This document shows positions 31,629-41,227 of a stretch of DNA of 64,000 bases, piece by piece. The notes beneath the pieces are model-generated. The model saw nothing but the letters and a program-made list of their open reading frames with translations. It did not search any database and was not told the DNA's origin. Position 1 is the stretch's first letter, and the number at the start of each line of letters is the position of its first letter. The stretch is from CBDDHT01 sp965227905. GTDB lineage: Bacteria > Pseudomonadota > Alphaproteobacteria > Rhizobiales > Methyloligellaceae. Location of the stretch: positions 2,108,001-2,172,000 of the forward strand of contig OZ245780.1 of the NCBI GenBank assembly GCA_965227905.1, given 5' to 3'. A program made the position numbers and the translations under genes.

Positions 31629-33260
31629 TCACCGAGACAAAACACCGTCACGTCGATCCTCTCTCATTGCGGCCGATGCTTTTTCCGCAATCATAATCAC
31701 CGGTGCGTTCGTATTGCCCGACGTAATCGTGGGCATGACCGATGCATCGACAACACGCAGATTGGCAAGTCCGTGCACGCGTAGTCTTTCATCGACGACA
31801 GCCGTCGGATCATTCCCCATCTTGGCTGTTCCGACGGGATGAAAGATCGTTGTCGATATGTCGCCGGCGGCCTTGGCGAGATCTTCGTCCGACGCAATTT
31901 CAGGACCGGGCTTGAATTCTTGCGGCTTATACTTTTGCAAAGACGGCTGATCAGCAATTTTTCGTGTGAGGCGAATGGCATCCGCTGCAACCTGTCGGTC
32001 CTTGGGGGCAGACAGGTAATTGGGCAGGATCTCGGGATGAACGTGCATGTCCGGGCTTGTAATCCGCACTGTACCACGGCTCTCGGGCCGTAGATTGCAG
32101 ACACTTGCTGTGAAAGCCGGGAAGGGATGGAGCGGTTCGCCGAATGCCTCCAATGTCAGGGGTTGGACGTGATACTCCAGATTGGGCGTATCAAATGACG
32201 GGTCGGATTTTGCGAAGGCGCCGAGCTGTGACGGCGCCATGGACATCGGTCCTTTCTGGAGCAAGAGATATTCGAGCCCGATACCGATCTTGCCCAAGAG
32301 GCTGTTTGCGCGCTCGTTCAGAGTCTTGACGCCGCTGACTTTGAAGGCGCACCGGACCTGGAGATGATCCTGCAGGTTTTCGCCGACGCCTTTGAGTTCG
32401 TGCGCGACTTTTATGCCATGCTCGCCAAGCAGAGATGAGGATGCGATTCCGGAGAGTTGCAGGATCTGTGGAGATCCGATGGAACCTGCCGACAGGACAA
32501 CTTCTCCCTTTGCACCGGCGAACGCATCGCGTCCATTGTGCTCAAATTCGACGCCGACGATCCTGCGGCCATCAAGGCGCAGGCGCTTCGTTTGAGCGTT
32601 GGTGAGAATGCGCAGATTTTTGCGCTTGCGAGCCGGCTTCAGAAAGGCCTTGGCCGTATTCCAGCGGATGCCGCGTCTTTGGTTGACGTGAAAGTAGGCG
32701 CAACCCGAATTGTCGCCGCGGTTGAAATCGGTGATTTTGGGAATGCCGGCCTCGGCCGCAGCCTCGCGAAACGCATCGAGGATCTCCCATGAGAGCCTTT
32801 GATGCTCAACGCGCCATTCGCCGTCCGTTCCATGCATCTCGTCAGGTGTCGGCAGGGCCGCGTGATCTTCGGAACGCTTGAAGAATGGCAAGACATCGTC
32901 CCATCCCCACCCCGCGTTTCCCAATTGTCGCCAGTGATCATAGTCTCTGGCCTGGCCACGCATATAGATCATGCCGTTGATCGACGAACAGCCTCCGAGC
33001 ACTCGGCCACGCGGATAGCCGAGGCTGCGCCCATTCAGCCCGGGATCCGGAGCCGTACGATAACCCCAATCGGTCCGGGGATTGTTCATGCAATAGAGAT
33101 AGCCGACGGGGATATGAATCCAGATGTAATTGTCTTTGCCGCCGGCCTCCAAGAGCAGTACCGAAACATCGGGATCTTCCGACAGACGGTTGGCCAGCAC
33201 GCAGCCGGCAGATCCTGCGCCAACGATGATGTAGTCATAGGTGCCAAGATCGCTTTCCAT
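31629..33260 (-). CDS. GMC-family FAD oxidoreductase (choline/alcohol dehydrogenase type)
   Basis: The 543-residue flavoprotein starts with the FAD-binding motif YIIVGAGSAGCVLANRL and later shows the GMC signatures RGRVLGGCSSINGMIYMRGQ-type (signature 1) and GSIGSPQILQLSGI (signature 2). The catalytic His lies in FHPVGTAKMGND and a second conserved His/Asn in the GNTNAP region. GMC enzymes oxidise alcohols such as choline or aliphatic alcohols. No bet genes adjoin, so choline is not indicated. The ATG at 33260 has AAGGA eight or so bases upstream and is preferred over 33335. Confidence 0.93.
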   Translation of the reverse strand: MESDLGTYDYIIVGAGSAGCVLANRLSEDPDVSVLLLEAGGKDNYIWIHIPVGYLYCMNNPRTDWGYRTAPDPGLNGRSLGYPRGRVLGGCSSINGMIYMRGQARDYDHWRQLGNAGWGWDDVLPFFKRSEDHAALPTPDEMHGTDGEWRVEHQRLSWEILDAFREAAAEAGIPKITDFNRGDNSGCAYFHVNQRRGIRWNTAKAFLKPARKRKNLRILTNAQTKRLRLDGRRIVGVEFEHNGRDAFAGAKGEVVLSAGSIGSPQILQLSGIASSSLLGEHGIKVAHELKGVGENLQDHLQVRCAFKVSGVKTLNERANSLLGKIGIGLEYLLLQKGPMSMAPSQLGAFAKSDPSFDTPNLEYHVQPLTLEAFGEPLHPFPAFTASVCNLRPESRGTVRITSPDMHVHPEILPNYLSAPKDRQVAADAIRLTRKIADQPSLQKYKPQEFKPGPEIASDEDLAKAAGDISTTIFHPVGTAKMGNDPTAVVDERLRVHGLANLRVVDASVMPTITSGNTNAPVIMIAEKASAAMREDRRDGVLSR

Positions 33261-33438
33261 CGCCGTGTCCTTGCTGGAGCTTCGTCCGATCATGTGTCGT
33301 CGATCGAACGCGAGAGACTCGTCGTGTCGCCGCACACCAGCGACGACGCTGTCCCGACTATAAACGGTGCAACATTCTCAGTTGCAACGATTTATGGCCA
33401 GAGCCGTTATCAGCGGGATGTCTTTGAAGTCCGAGTTT

Positions 33439-34266
33439 TCAGGCGGTCTTTTGCGTGTTGGCCCAATTGTCCAGCTTTGCAGCCATCTGATCGGATTCGA
33501 TCGGCAGCGTAACTGTTCCATCAAATTGTTTGGACATTTTGATCTGTTCAGATTCGTTCTTGAGAACCGCGATCAGTTGAGTGTCGCCTGCAGGAATTTG
33601 GGCGGCAATGGTTGCGCGGTCGATGTCATCGCTCGTCGGCCAGACCAGAATCGCATCTACGCGATCTCTGGTGCCTTTTTGAAGAAAAGAGAACCCACTT
33701 GTGAAGACCCGTACATCAGCCCTCAGGGTCTCCAGTTGACGTTGAACGGCCCATAGTTCCGGGTCGCTTTCACCGACCAGGACGACATGGAAGAGAGATT
33801 CTTTTGGCTCGGGTTTCCTTCCTGGCACAATTCTGCGCGCCTTCAACGCCTCGCACAGCTTGGTATTCTCTTTTTGCTTACGCTCTATCATACGCTCGGC
33901 CTGACGCAGATAAGAGGTGATTTTTGCCTGCAAAAGTTCGTAGTTGACGGGCTTCGTGAGATAGTCGTCTGCGCCTATCTTGAGACCTTCCAATCTGTCT
34001 TTTCGGTCGTTGTATGCGGTCAGGAAGATCACCGGCATTTCAGAAAATTCAGGATGATCGTTGCGTAACGCCTGAATCAGCTCATGCCCGTTCAGTCTGG
34101 GCATGGAAATGTCGCTGACGACCATATCGGGTTTGTGACGAAGGATCATTTGCAAACCCTCGGCGCCATCACGAGCTTCATAGGTCGTGTAACCAGAGTC
34201 CCGCAGCTCCTCGGCAATGTCTTCGCGAAGATGCGTTTCATCCTCAATACATAGAATGCTCGGCAT
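33439..34266 (-). CDS. Response regulator with receiver domain and degenerate second receiver-like domain
   Basis: Residues 1-120 form a receiver: acidic pair E8/D9, phospho-acceptor Asp52 in VVSDISMPRLNG, Thr in FLTAYND and Lys in DYLTKPVNY. A coiled linker (AERMIERKQKENTK) joins it to a second alpha/beta domain (about residues 160-275) with receiver-like strands (FHVVLVGESDPELW, DAILVWPTSDD, QLIAVLKNE) but no acceptor Asp or Lys-Pro. There is no DNA-binding domain. It probably works with the divergent histidine kinase as a phospho-relay or protein-interaction output. The start at 34266 is chosen because the receiver strand begins there. Confidence 0.85.
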   Translation of the reverse strand: MPSILCIEDETHLREDIAEELRDSGYTTYEARDGAEGLQMILRHKPDMVVSDISMPRLNGHELIQALRNDHPEFSEMPVIFLTAYNDRKDRLEGLKIGADDYLTKPVNYELLQAKITSYLRQAERMIERKQKENTKLCEALKARRIVPGRKPEPKESLFHVVLVGESDPELWAVQRQLETLRADVRVFTSGFSFLQKGTRDRVDAILVWPTSDDIDRATIAAQIPAGDTQLIAVLKNESEQIKMSKQFDGTVTLPIESDQMAAKLDNWANTQKTA

Positions 34267-34479
34267 GTCATCAAATCCCAGTCCAGCTCGCGGGCAAATT
34301 CCTGGTTCATCCAAGGTTAGTCAAAATGCCGCAGCTCAAGATGCGTGCTCAGATAGTTTTGTTCTTTCGATTTAATTGTCAGTTAAATCTGCCATGCCAA
34401 AACGACTGTATGGGGAAATACAAGAATATTCATTGCTTGTGCGATGTCTGATCAGTCCGCATTTCTGCGTGGCAACCAT

Positions 34480-37400
34480 ATGAAGATCATCGATAGACTG
34501 GGCCTCGGCACAAAGGTTCTGGGTCTCGTCGGCCTTTGTCTCGTATTGCTCATATGTGTGGCCGGGTTCAGCCTTTGGCATATGGCAAAGATATCGCGGG
34601 AAGTAGACACGATCGTGCAACTCGATGTCCCGCTGACCCGCGCTCTGAATACGATGAAGATCCATCAATTGGAGCAGGCGGTGGTCTTCGAGCGTATTTT
34701 CGATGCCGGAAAGGAAATGCTGCGTCGCGAGGAGGGCGGTGAGGCGTTTAGCGAAGCGACAAAGACGTTCGCCTCACTGACGCGCAAGATCCGAAATCAG
34801 ATTGATCAAGCCGACACGCTTATCCGATCAACTGAAAAAGCCGGCGTCAGCAGCTACGCCAAGAGCATGTATCTGGACGTCACGGCTCGGCTGCAGACGA
34901 TTGAAAAAGACCATTTGAATTATGAGCAGCAGACACGCGCTGCGATGTTGGACATTCGCGGCGGTAACTACAGTGCTGCGCTTGCCCGTCTCCCCATCAT
35001 TCAGAAGGAACGGCAGCAACTTGAAGCCGATATCGCTGAGCTGAACCAAACCATTGGGGCTTTCATCGTCAAATCTGCAACGGACGCTGATGGGTATGAG
35101 AAGTCCGCCAGTGTTCTTGTGCTCCTCGTATCGCTATTGGCGCTCGCAATCGGACTCGGGACCGGAGTCATCTTCGTTCGCCGCAGTGTCAATCGGCCTT
35201 TGTCCAATATCGTCGCCGGATTGGATGCGCTTCGCGAAGGTGACCTGACCTATGAGGTCAAAGCCTATGCCGACGATGAGATCGGTGCCGTTGCACAGGC
35301 TTTCGGGAGCTTCCGGGACGCGATCGCCGACAAGTCAGAGCTTGAGGCCGAACGGTTCGAAAGCATAAAGGCGGCCCGTGAGGAAGCCGAAGCGGCTCTT
35401 GGCGAATTGGCTTCGCACAAGCTTGCTCTGGATATGCATAGCGTCGTTTCAATGACAGATACGTCTGGCAAAATCATCTATGTGAACGATAATTTCTGCC
35501 GCAGCTCCGGATACGAGCGTGAAGAGCTTATCGGCCAGAACCATCGTCTTCTATCCTCTGGCTATCACTCCGAAGCATTCTTTACCGAGCTCTATGCAAC
35601 CCTCGCCAGCGGCAACGTTTGGCGAGGCGAGATCAAGAACCGTGGCAAAAACGGCGCTGAAGTCTGGCTCGATACGACAATCACGCCATTTCGTGATGCC
35701 AAGACGAACTTGGTTCAGTACATCGCGATACGAACTGATATTACCGCTCGGAAAACCGCTGAAAATGAGCTGCGTACCAGCAATCAGCGCTTCAAGGAGT
35801 TGGCCGAAATCGGTTCAGATTGGTTGTGGGAGTGTGACGAAGAATACCGCTTCACCTATCTATCCGACAGCTTCAGTCGAATTACCGGTATTCCTGCCGA
35901 TGCGGTTCTAGGTAAGACTCGAATGGAGCTTGCCGGTGAGCCGGACGAAAAACTGAAAGCCCATATTGCTGACCTTATCGCTCACCGGCCATTTCGGAAT
36001 TTCCAGTATCAGATTGCGCCGGGAGACGGCAGGCTTCGCTATCTGGCAATCAGCGGCACGCCCAAGTTAAACGAATCCGGCGAATTCGAAGGGTATCGCG
36101 GCACCGGAACCGACCGGACAAACTCGGAGCGCATGAAGCAGCGTGTCGAGCGGCAGGCCAGCATTGTCAATCTGATGAACACGATATCCATGGCTGCCAA
36201 TCAATCGACCGGCGCGCTCGAAACCCTGGAAAACTGTCTCGCACTCATTTGTAGATTCTCGGATTGGGCGGTCGGGCATGTCTATGTGCCGGCATCAGAT
36301 GGGTCAGAACGTTTGAAGCCGACCCAGTGCTGGTTTCTTGCTGATGCCGAGAGGAGTCGGCATTTCCGGGAGGTCACCGAACAGACGGTTTTCGGTCCAG
36401 GCAAGGGAATTGTGGGACGTGCATATTCGGAACGCGACCTGGTCTGGATGTCGGATGTCAGAATCGATCCTGATTTTGTGCGAGTCGAGGCGGCAACCCA
36501 TGCCGTCCTTGCCGGCGCGGTCGCGTGTCCGGTCATCGTCCAGGATCACGTCATCGCGGTTCTCGAATTCTTTGCATCTGAGCCAATCGAACAGGATCCT
36601 GAACTTGCCGAGGTCATCAATCATGTCTGCACGCAGATTGGGCGCGTACTGGAACGCCATCATTCGGAACTTGCCCTGAAATCGCATCGCGATGAGTTGC
36701 AGGAGCGCGTCGATGCGGCAACCCAGGATCTCACCCGTCAAGCGCAAGAGCTCAAGCAGGCGCTCGCAAAGGAAAAGGAACTGAACGCCCTGCAACGGCA
36801 GTTCGTCTCGATGGCCAGCCATGAATTCCGGACACCGTTGGCGATCATCGATTCAGCGGCACAACGGATGATCAGCCGAGTAACAAAGAACAAGTTGTCG
36901 CCGGACGATGCCGTGTCGCGAATCGAGAAGATCCGTTCAGCCGTCCAGCGAATGACGAGGCTGATGGAGAGCACCTTGTCCGCGGCTCGGATGCAGGATG
37001 GCAAAATCCAAATCAAGGTTGCCCCATGTAACGTTTCCAAGGTGATCGAAGATACATGCATTCGACAACAGGAACTCACAGGCCGTCATCGGATCGACTG
37101 GCATAACCAAGATCTGCCTGAACTCATCGAAGCCGACGCGGGAGCCCTGGAGCAGGTGCTTACGAATCTCCTCTCGAATGCCGTGAAATATGCGCCGGAT
37201 GCGCCGGATATCGAAGTCTCTGCATGGACGGAAGGCGACGTCATCGCCATATCTGTCCGCGATCACGGCATGGGTATAGATTCCGATGACCTGGAGCGTA
37301 TTGGAGAGCGTTTCTTTCGGGCCAAGACGTCTACCGGTATCGAGGGAACCGGTATCGGCCTCAACCTGGTGAAAACTCTTGTGGAGTTGCACGATGGTTC

Positions 37401-37494
37401 GATCTCGGTCGATAGCCAGAAAGGTGAGGGGAGCGTCTTCACAGTCCGCTTTCCGATCCGAGGCCCGGTCGAACCGACAGCATGTGCCGCCTGA
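34480..37494 (+). CDS. Membrane sensor histidine kinase with HAMP, two PAS and a GAF domain
   Basis: About 1004 residues. A first membrane helix (VLGLVGLCLVLLICVAGF) is followed by a helical periplasmic sensor, a second helix (LVLLVSLLALAIGLGTGVIF), then HAMP, PAS (DTSGKIIYVNDNFCRSSGYE), PAS (YRFTYLSDSFSRITGIP) and a GAF domain (GPGKGIVGRAYSERDLVW). The HisKA phospho-acceptor is His781 in SHEFRTPLAI. The HATPase has the N box NLLSNAVKYAP and the G boxes RDHGMGID and GIGLNLVK. There is no receiver domain, and the partner is likely the divergent response regulator gene. The start may be 34480 or 34444; neither has a clear ribosome-binding site. Confidence 0.93.
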   Translation: MKIIDRLGLGTKVLGLVGLCLVLLICVAGFSLWHMAKISREVDTIVQLDVPLTRALNTMKIHQLEQAVVFERIFDAGKEMLRREEGGEAFSEATKTFASLTRKIRNQIDQADTLIRSTEKAGVSSYAKSMYLDVTARLQTIEKDHLNYEQQTRAAMLDIRGGNYSAALARLPIIQKERQQLEADIAELNQTIGAFIVKSATDADGYEKSASVLVLLVSLLALAIGLGTGVIFVRRSVNRPLSNIVAGLDALREGDLTYEVKAYADDEIGAVAQAFGSFRDAIADKSELEAERFESIKAAREEAEAALGELASHKLALDMHSVVSMTDTSGKIIYVNDNFCRSSGYEREELIGQNHRLLSSGYHSEAFFTELYATLASGNVWRGEIKNRGKNGAEVWLDTTITPFRDAKTNLVQYIAIRTDITARKTAENELRTSNQRFKELAEIGSDWLWECDEEYRFTYLSDSFSRITGIPADAVLGKTRMELAGEPDEKLKAHIADLIAHRPFRNFQYQIAPGDGRLRYLAISGTPKLNESGEFEGYRGTGTDRTNSERMKQRVERQASIVNLMNTISMAANQSTGALETLENCLALICRFSDWAVGHVYVPASDGSERLKPTQCWFLADAERSRHFREVTEQTVFGPGKGIVGRAYSERDLVWMSDVRIDPDFVRVEAATHAVLAGAVACPVIVQDHVIAVLEFFASEPIEQDPELAEVINHVCTQIGRVLERHHSELALKSHRDELQERVDAATQDLTRQAQELKQALAKEKELNALQRQFVSMASHEFRTPLAIIDSAAQRMISRVTKNKLSPDDAVSRIEKIRSAVQRMTRLMESTLSAARMQDGKIQIKVAPCNVSKVIEDTCIRQQELTGRHRIDWHNQDLPELIEADAGALEQVLTNLLSNAVKYAPDAPDIEVSAWTEGDVIAISVRDHGMGIDSDDLERIGERFFRAKTSTGIEGTGIGLNLVKTLVELHDGSISVDSQKGEGSVFTVRFPIRGPVEPTACAA

Positions 37495-37529
37495 TTCGAG
37501 ACTACAAAGCCCCCGACCGTTCAAGCGCT

Positions 37530-38720
37530 CTACCGAATGCTCTGGGCAGTCAGTGCTCGGCTCAGCGTGATACAAGGCAGCAGCGGCAGCAACGTTAGAC
37601 AGGCCATCGTCATCATCACCGCTGTAAGGCTGTAGTGATCACCGATCAAACCGAATGCGATCGGTGCAACGATCCCAGCTGTTGTCGCGACTGAATAGAT
37701 CGCAGCAAAGCCGCGTGATCGACGGTCGCTTCTCGTAAAATCGCCGACCATGCCGTAGGCGATCGAGGACGAGCCTTGAAGAACCATTCCAACCAGGGGA
37801 AGGAGGATGAAAGTGCCTAACAGTGGTGCTTTCAGGATGGCGACGATGCCGATTGCCGTAAGGCACTCTACGAGAACCAGTGAGCGAATGAGTCCGAGGC
37901 GCTCGGCCAGAAAGCCGCAGCCGAACTTGCCCAAGACACCGCCGGCTAACGTCAGGACTACGGCGAACGTTGCGAGATTTGCAGAAACGCCTTTTTCAAT
38001 AATGACAAAGGCAAGAAAGGTCAGAAAACCGGCCTGCACGCCTGTATCGAGAAGAACGACCAGAACAAGGGCGGAAAAGCCGGAGCGATCGCTGATGCCC
38101 CAATCGCGCCAGGCCTTCGTATGATCTGTTTCTGATGCGACCATCGGCCTGGAGCCGACGCTCAGATGGCTCAGCACCGAATAGAGCGCGATCGCGGAAA
38201 CAATTGCTATGGTTCCGAGACCGGCCACAACAATCTGCCAGCCGATGCCGAAACCGATCAGAATCGTGAATGTCGCCGAGAAGGCCAGTTTTCCGATATC
38301 GCCCGCTGAATTGTAGGCGCCAAGTGCGGGCCTCATGCGACCGCCTTCAAACGTCTTGCTGACAATCGCAGATGAAAGCGAATGCTGAAAGGCAGCGCCG
38401 CTACCAGCAAGAACGAGAGCGGCAAGCGCGCCGACATAGCTGCCGGTGAGCGTAAGCGCGAGAAATCCGGCGCCAGAGCAAAACAGGCCAAAAACCAGAA
38501 GTGTGCGTTCGCCGACACGTTCGGAAAGAATGCCCGAAGGAATCTCGAATAGCATCATGGCACTGCTATTCGCAGCACGGATGACGCCGATCTGCGCATA
38601 AGTGAGACCGAAGGCCTGCGCCAGAACGGGCAACAGCACATAGAGCAGTGCGGTCAGTCCGTCCTGGATCGCATGCGTGCCGCAACATGCTCCAAGTATC
38701 AGTCCGCGCCGTCTGTCCAC
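37530..38720 (-). CDS. Major facilitator superfamily transporter
   Basis: The 396-residue protein has about twelve hydrophobic helices in two halves, with the loop 2-3 motif GILSERVGERTLLVFG typical of MFS carriers and the second-half counterpart GFLAERLGLIRSL. The substrate is unknown; as the last gene of a catabolic run it could import or export an aromatic or acid intermediate. The GTG at 38720 has GGAG nine bases upstream and is preferred over the longer frame starting at 38756. It begins 84 bases after the O-methyltransferase gene stop. Confidence 0.85.
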   Translation of the reverse strand: MDRRRGLILGACCGTHAIQDGLTALLYVLLPVLAQAFGLTYAQIGVIRAANSSAMMLFEIPSGILSERVGERTLLVFGLFCSGAGFLALTLTGSYVGALAALVLAGSGAAFQHSLSSAIVSKTFEGGRMRPALGAYNSAGDIGKLAFSATFTILIGFGIGWQIVVAGLGTIAIVSAIALYSVLSHLSVGSRPMVASETDHTKAWRDWGISDRSGFSALVLVVLLDTGVQAGFLTFLAFVIIEKGVSANLATFAVVLTLAGGVLGKFGCGFLAERLGLIRSLVLVECLTAIGIVAILKAPLLGTFILLPLVGMVLQGSSSIAYGMVGDFTRSDRRSRGFAAIYSVATTAGIVAPIAFGLIGDHYSLTAVMMTMACLTLLPLLPCITLSRALTAQSIR

Positions 38721-38804
38721 GAGTCGGTTCGCTCCGCAATGACGATGTTCTTGCATTCTTGCGCCTGTGGAGAGAGGCGATCTCAGGAATCGCCGGTCGG
38801 ACCG

Positions 38805-39491
38805 TCAGGGCGCAAAGAGGGAATATGCAAGCCCGCTGTCGAATGGAATGACGGTTGTTCGATAAGGACCGTCCGGCCGCGAAACATAGTCGAGAAATGG
38901 CGCGAGATCATCCGGGAACGTATGGATGTTGTCGGCGAGCACCAATGCGCCCGGACGTAATTTTGGCTCCAGGAGCTTTAAGACCGGTAGATAGAGCTCT
39001 TTCCAGCCATCGAGAAAGACCATGTCGATGGGGGATTCGACAGATTGGAGTGTCTGGAGCGCGTCGCCTTCGCGCACGTCGCATTGCTCGGAGAGTTCTG
39101 CTTCGGCGAGATTCTCGCGGGCACGGGCGACCTTGTTCACCTCAAGCTCCGAACCGATCACCTGGCCGCCCCGAGCTTTGACCGCCGCGGCGAGGTAAAT
39201 GGTGGATATGCCGAATGATGTTCCGAATTCGACGATCCGGCCGGCGCCAATGCTCTCGGCCGCAAGAGTCAGGAATTGACCCATTTCCGGATCTATCGAG
39301 AGGTAGACGTCGCTGGGATAGAGGTGGGCGTAGGTACCGAAGCCGGGTTGCTCGCGCTTTGCCTCTTCGATTGCGGGGCGAACCTCGGCAAGCTTGTCGT
39401 CGTCCGCCTCGGCAAGCCCGTGCTCGCGGGCAAGGACGGCCTGCACTTTGGGATCGAGAAGTGGATGCAGATCTTTCTGCGTCTGGGTCAT
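38805..39491 (-). CDS. O-methyltransferase (COG4122 type)
   Basis: The 228-residue SAM-dependent methyltransferase has the core IVEFGTSFGISTIYLAAAV (SAM loop), GSELEVNKVARARENL, and MVFLDGWKELYLPVLKLL with LVLADNIHTFPDD. This is the caffeoyl-CoA O-methyltransferase-like group acting on catechol-type substrates, which suits an aromatic catabolic setting. The ATG at 39491 overlaps the aldolase stop by one base (TGATG), so translation is coupled. Confidence 0.87.
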   Translation of the reverse strand: MTQTQKDLHPLLDPKVQAVLAREHGLAEADDDKLAEVRPAIEEAKREQPGFGTYAHLYPSDVYLSIDPEMGQFLTLAAESIGAGRIVEFGTSFGISTIYLAAAVKARGGQVIGSELEVNKVARARENLAEAELSEQCDVREGDALQTLQSVESPIDMVFLDGWKELYLPVLKLLEPKLRPGALVLADNIHTFPDDLAPFLDYVSRPDGPYRTTVIPFDSGLAYSLFAP

Positions 39492-40255
39492 CAACGACTC
39501 CGAGCGGCCGCAAAATAGTCGTCGGCGGCTGATTTCAGAAGTTTGGGAACATGGGCGTAGACGTAGCGTGCACCTGTATCCAGGACCGATCGAACTGTTT
39601 GACGATTTCCAGGCATTCCGGGAATACGGCCGGCCGCAACAATCTTCGCCAAGGTCGACTCAATGGCCTGAGCAACAGGCTCTGCATCCAGCTGCCCTGG
39701 AAAACCCATGGATTGAGCCAAGTCGGTGGGGCCAATGAAAAAGACGTCGATGCCATCGACCGACAGGATTTCATCCGCATTTGCGATGGCTTCGGCCGTC
39801 TCCAACTGCACGCAGACCAGCGTTTCGTCATTGGCCATCGCCGTATAGTCGCTCGGACTCATCGTCAGGTCGTAGCGTGCGGCCCGTGTCCCGCTCGCGT
39901 GACCCCGTTCCCCCAGTGGGTGATATTTGACCGCGGCGAACGCGGCTTCTGCATCGGCCCGGTTGTTCACATGCGGAACCTGAACACCCATGGCACCGCG
40001 ATCGAGAACCTGCAGAATATGGTCGGCGCGTTTCGACTGCGGGCGCGCAATCGGTGTGAGTCCGGCGGCTTCTGCCGCCATGACCATGAGCTCCAGGCCT
40101 TCGATCGACATGGTGCCATGCTCGCAATCTAGCAGAACCCAATCGAAGCCAAGACCTCCTGCCATTTCCACGAGCTGCGGCGATGGCACCATGATGGAGA
40201 GACCGAATGCCGGCTCGCCCGCATGGAGTTTTGCTTTCATTTTGTTGTGCTTCAT
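39491..40255 (-). CDS. HpcH/HpaI-family aldolase
   Basis: The 254-residue TIM-barrel class II aldolase has the family pattern: FGLSIMVPSPQLVEMAG, DWVLLDCEHGTMS (metal/catalytic region), VLDRGAMGVQVPHV, VQLETAEAI with the metal Glu, and DVFFIGPTDLAQSMG. HpaI cleaves 2,4-dihydroxyhept-2-enedioate to pyruvate and succinic semialdehyde in homoprotocatechuate breakdown; relatives accept similar 4-hydroxy-2-ketoacids. The co-transcribed FAH-family gene could supply such a substrate. The ATG at 40255 has AGGG nine bases upstream. It follows the antiporter gene by 12 bases. Confidence 0.9.
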   Translation of the reverse strand: MKHNKMKAKLHAGEPAFGLSIMVPSPQLVEMAGGLGFDWVLLDCEHGTMSIEGLELMVMAAEAAGLTPIARPQSKRADHILQVLDRGAMGVQVPHVNNRADAEAAFAAVKYHPLGERGHASGTRAARYDLTMSPSDYTAMANDETLVCVQLETAEAIANADEILSVDGIDVFFIGPTDLAQSMGFPGQLDAEPVAQAIESTLAKIVAAGRIPGMPGNRQTVRSVLDTGARYVYAHVPKLLKSAADDYFAAARSR

Positions 40256-40267
40256 AGAGATCACACC

Positions 40268-41227
40268 CTAGGCGACAGAGTAAGCAGTCCTTAGCCCCAG
40301 ATAGAGCACGTAAGCGAGCAGCATGATCATGCCCTCCCAGCGCACCAGCTTCGCGCCGCTCGCAACGAAGTAGAGCGCGAATGCTGTTGCCAGAAGCATA
40401 ACGGTTCCGTCGACGAGCGGTATCGTCTGCGAAATGACAAGTGGGCCCGCCATGGCAGCAGAGCCGAGAATGGCCAGCAGATTGAAAAGATTGCTGCCAA
40501 TTACGTTGCCATAGGCGAGGTCCGTATGGCCGGCTCGGGCCGCTGCCAAGGCACTCCCCAATTCGGGCAGGGATGTGCCGACAGCTATGATTGTCAGCCC
40601 GATCACATCTTCCGAAACACCGAAATGCCTCGCCAACACGACTGCTGCATCGACGAGCATGTCGGCACCGAACAGCAACGTCGCGAATCCCGATGCGAGC
40701 AGAAGCAGTGCAATCATCAAATTCGGTGACGCTTCGGCGCCTTTCGGCGGCGGCGATTCACTTTCCGCAGCCTTCGGGTCGGTGCGGCTTCTGACGCGCA
40801 GATAGTCTGCCGATATGAGGGCGACCATCAGCATCACCATGACCAGACCCTGCCAGAAGTATACGGTTCCCTGCAGGGTCAGCAACACGACCGCCAGGGT
40901 GATCAACAGCAGAATGATGCCATCCGGCTTGAGTACGTTTGGTGGGCTTGGGATAGGGCGAACAAGTGAGGCAGCCGCAAGGATCAACAACACGTTGGCG
41001 ATGTTGGATCCGAAGACATTGCCAATTGCGATGGGTGAAGATCCGCCGAGGGTTGCTGTTACGCCCACGACAAGTTCTGGCATCGACGTGCCGGCACCGA
41101 CAATGACCATGCCGACAAATAGTGGCGATAAGCGGTAGCGATAGGCAAGGGCGACCGCACCGCGCACAAGCGCTTCGCCGCCTATGAGCAAAAGAGCCAG
41201 GCCCATCAGCAGAAGAATCACTGTCAT
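40268..41227 (-). CDS. Calcium/sodium antiporter (CaCA family, YrbG type)
   Basis: The 319-residue protein has ten or so hydrophobic helices and the two alpha-repeats of the CaCA family: VGAGTSMPELVVGVTATLGG with GNVFGSNIANVLL in the first half, and AVGTSLPELGSALAAA with GNVIGSNLFNLLAILG in the second. It exchanges cations across the inner membrane. Its place inside a catabolic operon is unusual. The ATG at 41227 overlaps the stop of the MBL gene (ATGA), showing translational coupling; a far upstream in-frame start is inside that gene and was rejected. Confidence 0.92.
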   Translation of the reverse strand: MTVILLLMGLALLLIGGEALVRGAVALAYRYRLSPLFVGMVIVGAGTSMPELVVGVTATLGGSSPIAIGNVFGSNIANVLLILAAASLVRPIPSPPNVLKPDGIILLLITLAVVLLTLQGTVYFWQGLVMVMLMVALISADYLRVRSRTDPKAAESESPPPKGAEASPNLMIALLLLASGFATLLFGADMLVDAAVVLARHFGVSEDVIGLTIIAVGTSLPELGSALAAARAGHTDLAYGNVIGSNLFNLLAILGSAAMAGPLVISQTIPLVDGTVMLLATAFALYFVASGAKLVRWEGMIMLLAYVLYLGLRTAYSVA

